Positions 58,340 through 64,000 of a stretch of DNA of 64,000 bases are shown one piece after another; the stretch's first letter is position 1; every line of letters starts with the position of its first letter. Source of the DNA: Hymenoscyphus infarciens (Eukaryota; Ascomycota; Leotiomycetes; Helotiales; Helotiaceae); contig LLCB01000086.1 of NCBI GenBank assembly GCA_001414345.1, forward strand, positions 1 through 64,000, given 5' to 3'. A program made the translations under genes and the position numbers. The notes under the pieces were generated by a model that was not told where the DNA came from, did not search any database, and saw only the letters and a program-made list of their open reading frames with translations.

Positions 58340-60700
58340 GATGCCTTCCTACTACTTCCCAACTCTCGAATCTCGAGTCGGATATGAATCGGTCGAGATA
58401 CGCTTTCCATCAGGACGAAACTCAGAAGCGAGCTCTTAGCTGAGTTATCGCTATCTTTGTCAATCCCGACCGAACATCATCCGACTCGACTCTGAACTTT
58501 CTTCGAAAATACCTCTACCAGCGAACGAAAAAAAAAAAAAGAATACGAATTACTCGGTTACGAACCGAGTCCCAGCCGCCGGTACAAAGGTTGAAAGAGA
58601 TAGAAGTGGAATTAGAACAAGATTACGCTGAAGAAACGTTCGCTTTTCGAGTACGGCCATACTCGGAGAGAATAGGAACAGTTCTTCTGTATGTGGGACA
58701 CACCTCAGCTCTGAAACGCGTCTGCTGCTCTTAAGAGACGCTAGAATTACAACCCTGGATAAGGAGAGACACCGAAGCATTGAATATTCAGAAACGACCA
58801 CGCCTGTCGATATCAGCACTTCAGTTCAAAACACCCCTCCCTCCTTGTCCGATTCAGCTCTGAACTCCCCACGATCCGACAGCAACTCTTTTTCCGAAAT
58901 CGGAAGATGACGATTAAGTCCTTAAGTACCTTAAAGGGAACGAGGCGGCCTACGGGCCTGAACAACACAGTTTCATACGACTATACACCTACATCTGAAC
59001 TTAGATGCTGTCGTACCCGAAACTGTACCCCTTTTTGTTGTCCCGAACTTCGGACAGCGAAACTCTAACAACTTCGGCAACAAAATCCTTTGACCAGCCG
59101 AAACCCCACCTGTTATTGTCCCGAACTTCGGATAACAGTTTCAACTTCGACAAACTTCGGCAACCACTCTTTTGTTTTAACCAGCCGAAACTGCCCCTCC
59201 TCTTATTGTCCTGGACTTCGGACAGTCGGACAACAGTTTCAACTTTGATAACTTCGGCATCAACTTCGCTTTTGACCAGCCGAAACCCCACCGGCTCTGG
59301 TATAGAATCTTACATTCTTTACTTTCTTTTCACTTCTAGCTGGGCTAGAAGTCCCTTTTTTTCACTTTTTAAATTCAAATCGGATACGAATCAGTACGCC
59401 CTCGAAAGGATAGTGACCTCTTAGCTGAGTTATCACTATCTACGACATTATCAACTTTTTCGTTCCGACTTCACTCTGAGTCCCCGCCGACCTCAGACGA
59501 ACTTACACTCTTTTTTTTCGAATTCGAATCAGATGCGAATCGGTACGCTCTCGAAGTGAGCTCTTAACTGAGTTATCACTGCCTCTCGACCGAACGACCT
59601 CCGACTCTACTCTGAATTCGCTTCCGACTTTATTCTAAACTTTTTCAGACCTATACTCTTTTTTTCATTTTGAATTCTTCGAAGCGGATGCGAATCAGTA
59701 CACGCTAGAAGTGAACTCTTAGCTAAGACATCACTGTCACCTACAACGTTACCTCTTGATGTTCGCTTCCGACTCTACTCTAAATTCACCTTTAACTTTT
59801 GAAATTTTTCTCCGACCCGCTAGACGGATCGGACTACACCCCTTTTTTTTTTGTTATCCCGAACTTCGGACAGCGTTTTCAACATTCAGCAACAACTCTT
59901 TTAACCAGCCGAAACCACCCCTTTTATTGTCCCCGGATACTCGGACAACAATTTAAAACTTCGACAACTCGGCTACAACTTCGCTTTTAACCAGCCGAAA
60001 CTCCTCCTTTTGTTGTCTCAAACTTCAGACAGCATTTTCAACATTCGGCAACAACTTCGCCTTTGGCCAGCCGAAACCCCACCGACTCTGATCAGAGTCT
60101 TACAGTCTTTACATTCTTTCTTACTTTTATTACTTTCTTTCACTTCTAGCCGGGCCAGAAGTTCTTTTTTCATTTGACTTCTTCGAATCAGATGCGAATC
60201 GGTTGAAATGCGCTCTCTATTAGGACGAAACTCAGAGAAGTAAGCTCTTAATTAAGTTATCGCTGTTAATCTCGACTAAACACTATCCGACTCTACTTTG
60301 AACTTCCGCCGACTTTAGTTCAGATAAACTTATACTCTTTTTTTATTCGAATTCGAATCAGATGCGAATCAGTTAAAATGCGCTCTCCATTAGGACGAAA
60401 CTCAGAGAAGTAAGCTCTTAATTAAGTTATCGCTATTAATCTCGACTAAACACTATCCGACTCTACTTTAAACTTCCGCCGACTTTAGTTCAGACAAACC
60501 TACACTCTTTTTTTATTCGAATTCGAATCAGATGCGAATCAGTACGCTATCAAAGTAAGCTCTTAACTAAGTTATCACTGCCTCTTAACCAAACGACTTC
60601 TGACTCTACTCTAAATTCGCCTTCAACTCTACTTTAAACTTTTTCTGATTTTACTTTAAACTTTGAACTTTTTCCGACCTACCAGACAGGATCGGACTAC
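58340..60700. repeat. Interspersed minisatellites in the nested element
   Basis: Two unit types alternate. One (anchors AATCAGATGCGAATC and GAGTTATCACTG) recurs at about 58385, 59380, 59530, 59685, 60190, 60355 and 60530. The other (anchors CTTCGGACAG and CCAGCCGAAAC) recurs at about 59035, 59115, 59200, 59860, 59930 and 60010. Open frames across them (for example 59005-59424) consist of repeated LLLSRTSDS-like peptides and follow from the repeat. Confidence 0.65.
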
Positions 60701-60959
60701 ACTCTTTTAGCAGACGCGAATGCTTGCTTTAATATTAAAGGATTAGAAACGAAGTCTCTTTTACAAGCATCTACGAACTCGGGTCAGCTATGATTCAGAC
60801 CCTAACCTTCTCGCTTACAACAAAATCAACAAAATACAACTAATGTAATAACTTACTCCATCTCGATTCGGCCTCGACAATAATGCCACAGCATCCCGAT
60901 TCGACCCTAAACGACAAGAGAGAGAAGACTCGGGACGAGTCTTTTCCAAGGGAGGGGGA

Positions 60960-61314
60960 TGTGACGGCATGCCGTCCTATATAGCCGAGATTACATGGCA
61001 TATGCCGTGTTTCAGTAGTTGTTGTTTTACATTATCTAATTTAGGAAGGTTACGTACGTCCGTACGTCCGTCCGGACTTTCGGACGTACTTCGTAGGGTT
61101 CGGGCTTTTGTATTAGCCGACGTATGTCGTTGTTCGGTTTCGTACCCCTTTTTGTATTGTCCGAAACCTCTTATATATAGCAGCCTACTCCTAGAGTCAG
61201 AAAAGGCCAGTTATTGTTTTCTTCCGTATCAGAGCCTAGTATCTACATACGTCATTCTACCATACGCACTCCCATATGCCTCTACTGTAGTTATGTGTAT
61301 TTCGTGCCGTTACA
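60960..61314 (+). repeat. Right LTR of nested element
   Basis: 355 bp; begins TGTGACGGCATGCCG and ends GTGCCGTTACA, with inverted terminal TG...CA. It is less mutated than the left LTR. Confidence 0.88.
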
Positions 61315-63219
61315 AGAATAGAAGATATAAGAAATACTTAGTAGTAGACTTTTTAGAAAATAGCTATAGTCTTAAGTAAAATAGATTAGATATAATTTAA
61401 ATCCTACTTAGTATTTTATAAATAATTTTTAAGGTTTACTATATTATCTAAAAGACTTTTATACTAAATATCTAGAAGAGCTAAGACTACTTTAATACCT
61501 TTCTAAGTAGATTAATATATAGAAATTAGATAAGAATTAGATAAAAGAGTTAATTTATAAAACTCTATTAATATTCTCTAATTCTAGTTACTTTTAATAA
61601 AGAACTTATAATAAAAACCTAAGATAAAATACTAACTAGTAAGAATATTTAAAGTTAATAAAGTAAAGAACTAAGACCGAGTTACTACTAAAACAAGGCC
61701 TATATTATCTCTTCTTCTTTTAACTTATTATCCTCCGCCTCTCTCTTCTAAGTATAAGAAGTCTAAATCGGCTCTTTCTCTACCTCCTTCTTATAAGAAC
61801 GCTTCTTACCTTAGTAAACTCTTATAACTAGCTTTAGAGAGAACGCTTATAAACTCTTTAAGTAGGCTTTAAGGAAGACTCGAACCTAGGTTTAGATAAA
61901 GGTCTTACCTTTTATAGTATAATATAAGAACTATTAAATATTAGTAACTAAAACCCTTCTAATAAGTAAGAGGTACTTATAGTAACCTTAGTATAAAGTA
62001 CCTAAGTCTTCTCTAAGAGAGTAAACTATACTTCTAAACTATTCTTTAGTATCTTTATACTAGTAATAACTAATACCTTATCTAAGACCTTAGTAGCCTC
62101 TTTAATCTCCTTCTTCTCCTTCTTAAGCTTAAGCTTACTAAACTCCTTTTTAATAAACTATAGTAACTATCTAAGTTAGAATAGATTTAGTATATATTTA
62201 AGATTAAACTTATTAGAATATATATAGTATTCTACTCTATATAGTACTTATACTTCTTTAACTTTAGCTTCTTAAAAGTATATATATAGTTTCTATTCTA
62301 AGATTTTATCTAAAGATACTAAACGTAGTAGACTTAGTAGATAGCTAGAAGTATACTAGGAGGATATAAGAGAGATATTTTACTATATTAGATTAGCTTT
62401 AAATTAGGTTTAATTAAAGAGAGAAAAACTTACTTTTATATATATATATTTTAGAAGATAAGTTAGTATATAAGAATATACCTAATTAGAAGGTATTCTT
62501 ACTATTTATATTATTTAGATAAAAAGAAAAGAAGAAGAGAAGTTAGAATTAGAGAAAAGTCGCCTACTAATATACTACTTATAATAATAGCTACTACTTT
62601 ATAATTATTGTTTATTACTTAATAATTACTATTATAATATATAATAATAGTAAGAAAATAATAACTCTATAGTAGTATACTACTCTTTACTTAATAGCTA
62701 ATAATTAGCCTCTCTTCTGTTTATATCTATTATTATATAGTATATAGTAGTAAATAAAGAGCGATTAGCTTTTAAATAATAATACTACTAGCTATTAACT
62801 CTACCTCGACTACTAGATACTATAATAGTAGATAAGTTATATTTTTTAAATAAAGAGATAAATAATACTCTAGTTAACTTAATACTATGCTAATTAATAA
62901 CTAAAGACTTAGAATAAGTCTTTTTAAAGAAGAGAGGATATAATAGTACGCTATCTTAGATTATTATATAATAGTACTATTCTAAATTATTAGTATTTAT
63001 AAAACTACTAATACCTCTAAGCACTACTAATACCTCTAATACCTCTAGGCTAAGATTATAAATAACCGATACTTATATAAGTAAAGTACTAAAGGTATTA
63101 ATATCTAATATTTATATATAGAAGAGATTAAGATTTAGATATTATATATTTAGCTTTTCAAAGGTTTAAAGGTTATATATTTAGCTTTTTAGCTCTTATT
63201 ATTTAGTATTAGCTATATT
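61315..63219 (+). mobile_element. Old Gypsy element, 3' part, with distal direct repeat
   Basis: The AGAAT duplication is followed at once by coding sense (RRYKKYLVV) that continues the reading before 57294. Similar spacing (RYKKYLV) occurs in the C-terminal chromodomain of fungal Gypsy integrases, so the younger element landed inside that domain. The following 1.6 kb is RIPed. 62982-63219 repeats 51437-51644 in direct orientation with a roughly 32-bp internal duplication near 63160-63190. Confidence 0.55.
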
Positions 63220-64000
63220 TGTTAGTATGACTTATAGTTATAAAAGCGATGTAAAAAGAGTTGTATTATCGTTCGTATATACCGAGTAAAGCTAGCTACG
63301 ATGTCTACTTAAGTAGCTCTTAAGCGAGAAGCACGTGTACCTACGTATACTAATCTGAATCGCTATTTACCTCTTGAATACTAACACTAGCACTTCTTTA
63401 AAACGATAGAAGTTACTTAAAACTATTGAAAATCGTATATCTAAGCTAACTAATTAGAGCTCTCTATTCTCTATCCTCGACTAATAAGAAGGCTCTATTT
63501 TAGTCTCTTATTTCGTTCTACTTATTCTATAAGGTTGATGTCTAGCTTATTAGTATCGATCAACTTTTATAGAGTATTATAGTAACTCTTTTTAGTTATA
63601 GTATCTATAGAATTACTCTTATTATTAATCTATTTAATTTTATTAATCTCTCTTAATTTATATGCTTCTTATAGGTATATAACGTTAATTATTAGTCACT
63701 TCTCCTTAGTTATACCTAATTTAGCTATATATTTGTAAATAGACTTTGAATTAGTATATGTTATAAGTGGTATCTTAAATCCTAAGATGCTTTTAAAAGT
63801 CGATTTTTATTAAAGCTATAGTATTAAATCTAGAGCTTATTATATATAATTCTAATACTAAAACACTATAAGTAACTCTCTTATATTTAGTAGAAGACTA
63901 ATATAAGATATTAGTATTATTATCTTTATCTATAAGAGTAATAATATAACTGATTTATAATAATAAGTCTTTATTATTAGTAAATGATTTATTAGTAAAA
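63220..64000. repeat. RIPed AT-rich sequence to window edge
   Basis: RIP-type composition continues, with slightly higher GC at 63230-63480. No element boundary or gene is recognised. Confidence 0.4.

Larger units (their letters stand above)
57299..61314 (+). mobile_element. Pol-less LTR retrotransposon, nested, with 355-bp LTRs
   Basis: The left LTR 57299-57653 and right LTR 60960-61314 are equal in length (355 bp) and near-identical, differing by C/T and G/A changes. The right LTR has intact TGTGACGGCA...TGCCGTTACA termini; the left has RIP-type TATAACGG...CGTTATA. The polypurine tract AAGGGAGGGGGA (60948-60959) abuts the right LTR. Perfect 5-bp target duplications AGAAT flank it (57294-57298 and 61315-61319). 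The 3.3-kb interior encodes no recognisable gag or pol and is largely made of degenerate tandem repeats, so it is non-autonomous (LARD-like). It is clearly less RIPed than its surroundings, hence younger. Confidence 0.85.

Noticed and set aside
59005..59424. 139-codon open frame with repeated LLLSRTSDS peptides
   Set aside because: It follows from minisatellite units inside a pol-less LTR element; no ATG context or domain supports it as a gene.

Overview
The window looks like nuclear DNA of a filamentous ascomycete (Pezizomycotina). The genes have short introns of about 47-84 bp with GTAAGT-like donors and CTAAC/CTGAC branch sites. Gene-rich blocks of ordinary GC content alternate with very AT-rich blocks in which CpA is almost absent and Gln, Arg and Trp codons have become stops, the signature of repeat-induced point mutation (RIP). 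Protein content fits Leotiomycetes/Helotiales best, but that placement is a weak inference.

Layout. 1-1325: RIP-altered repeats and two miniature inverted-repeat elements. 1884-3370: an unrecognised gene broken by two frameshifts. 5318-7037: a hexose-type MFS transporter with candidate CreA sites upstream. 9364-17949: a three-member family with an F-box-like/2EXR-like motif and a C-terminal double zinc knuckle; one copy is intact (9364-11130), one is a pseudogene (13040-14712), and one has an intact frame but ATA where ATG is expected (16190-17949). 20412-23885: a large membrane protein of the fusaric-acid-resistance/brefeldin-sensitivity type. 24220-25020: a degenerate TCGGAGATATT-type repeat, followed by a gene remnant.

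25487-32301 is a 6.8-kb RIP-killed transposon with terminal inverted repeats, 7-bp subterminal repeats, an integrase-core transposase fossil and a perfect 5-bp target duplication (CTAAG). This is the most unusual object in the window.

33909-49909 is a conserved housekeeping block: a gamma-glutamylcyclotransferase-fold protein, a PHYHD1-like dioxygenase, the NASP/Hif1 histone chaperone divergent from DNA polymerase epsilon subunit B (the shared promoter carries an MluI cell-cycle box), and a Gyp1-type Rab GAP divergent from an Hrp1-type RNA-binding protein with a 1.03-kb intron. An intron-containing tRNA-Leu(UAA) lies at 50670-50807.

From about 50.9 kb to the end there are nested retrotransposons. 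An old, heavily RIPed Ty3/Gypsy element is interrupted at its chromodomain-like end by a younger pol-less LTR element (57299-61314) with 355-bp LTRs and a perfect AGAAT target duplication.

Splice models were built by eye from consensus sites and reading-frame continuity. Family names rest on motif recognition, not on database searches.
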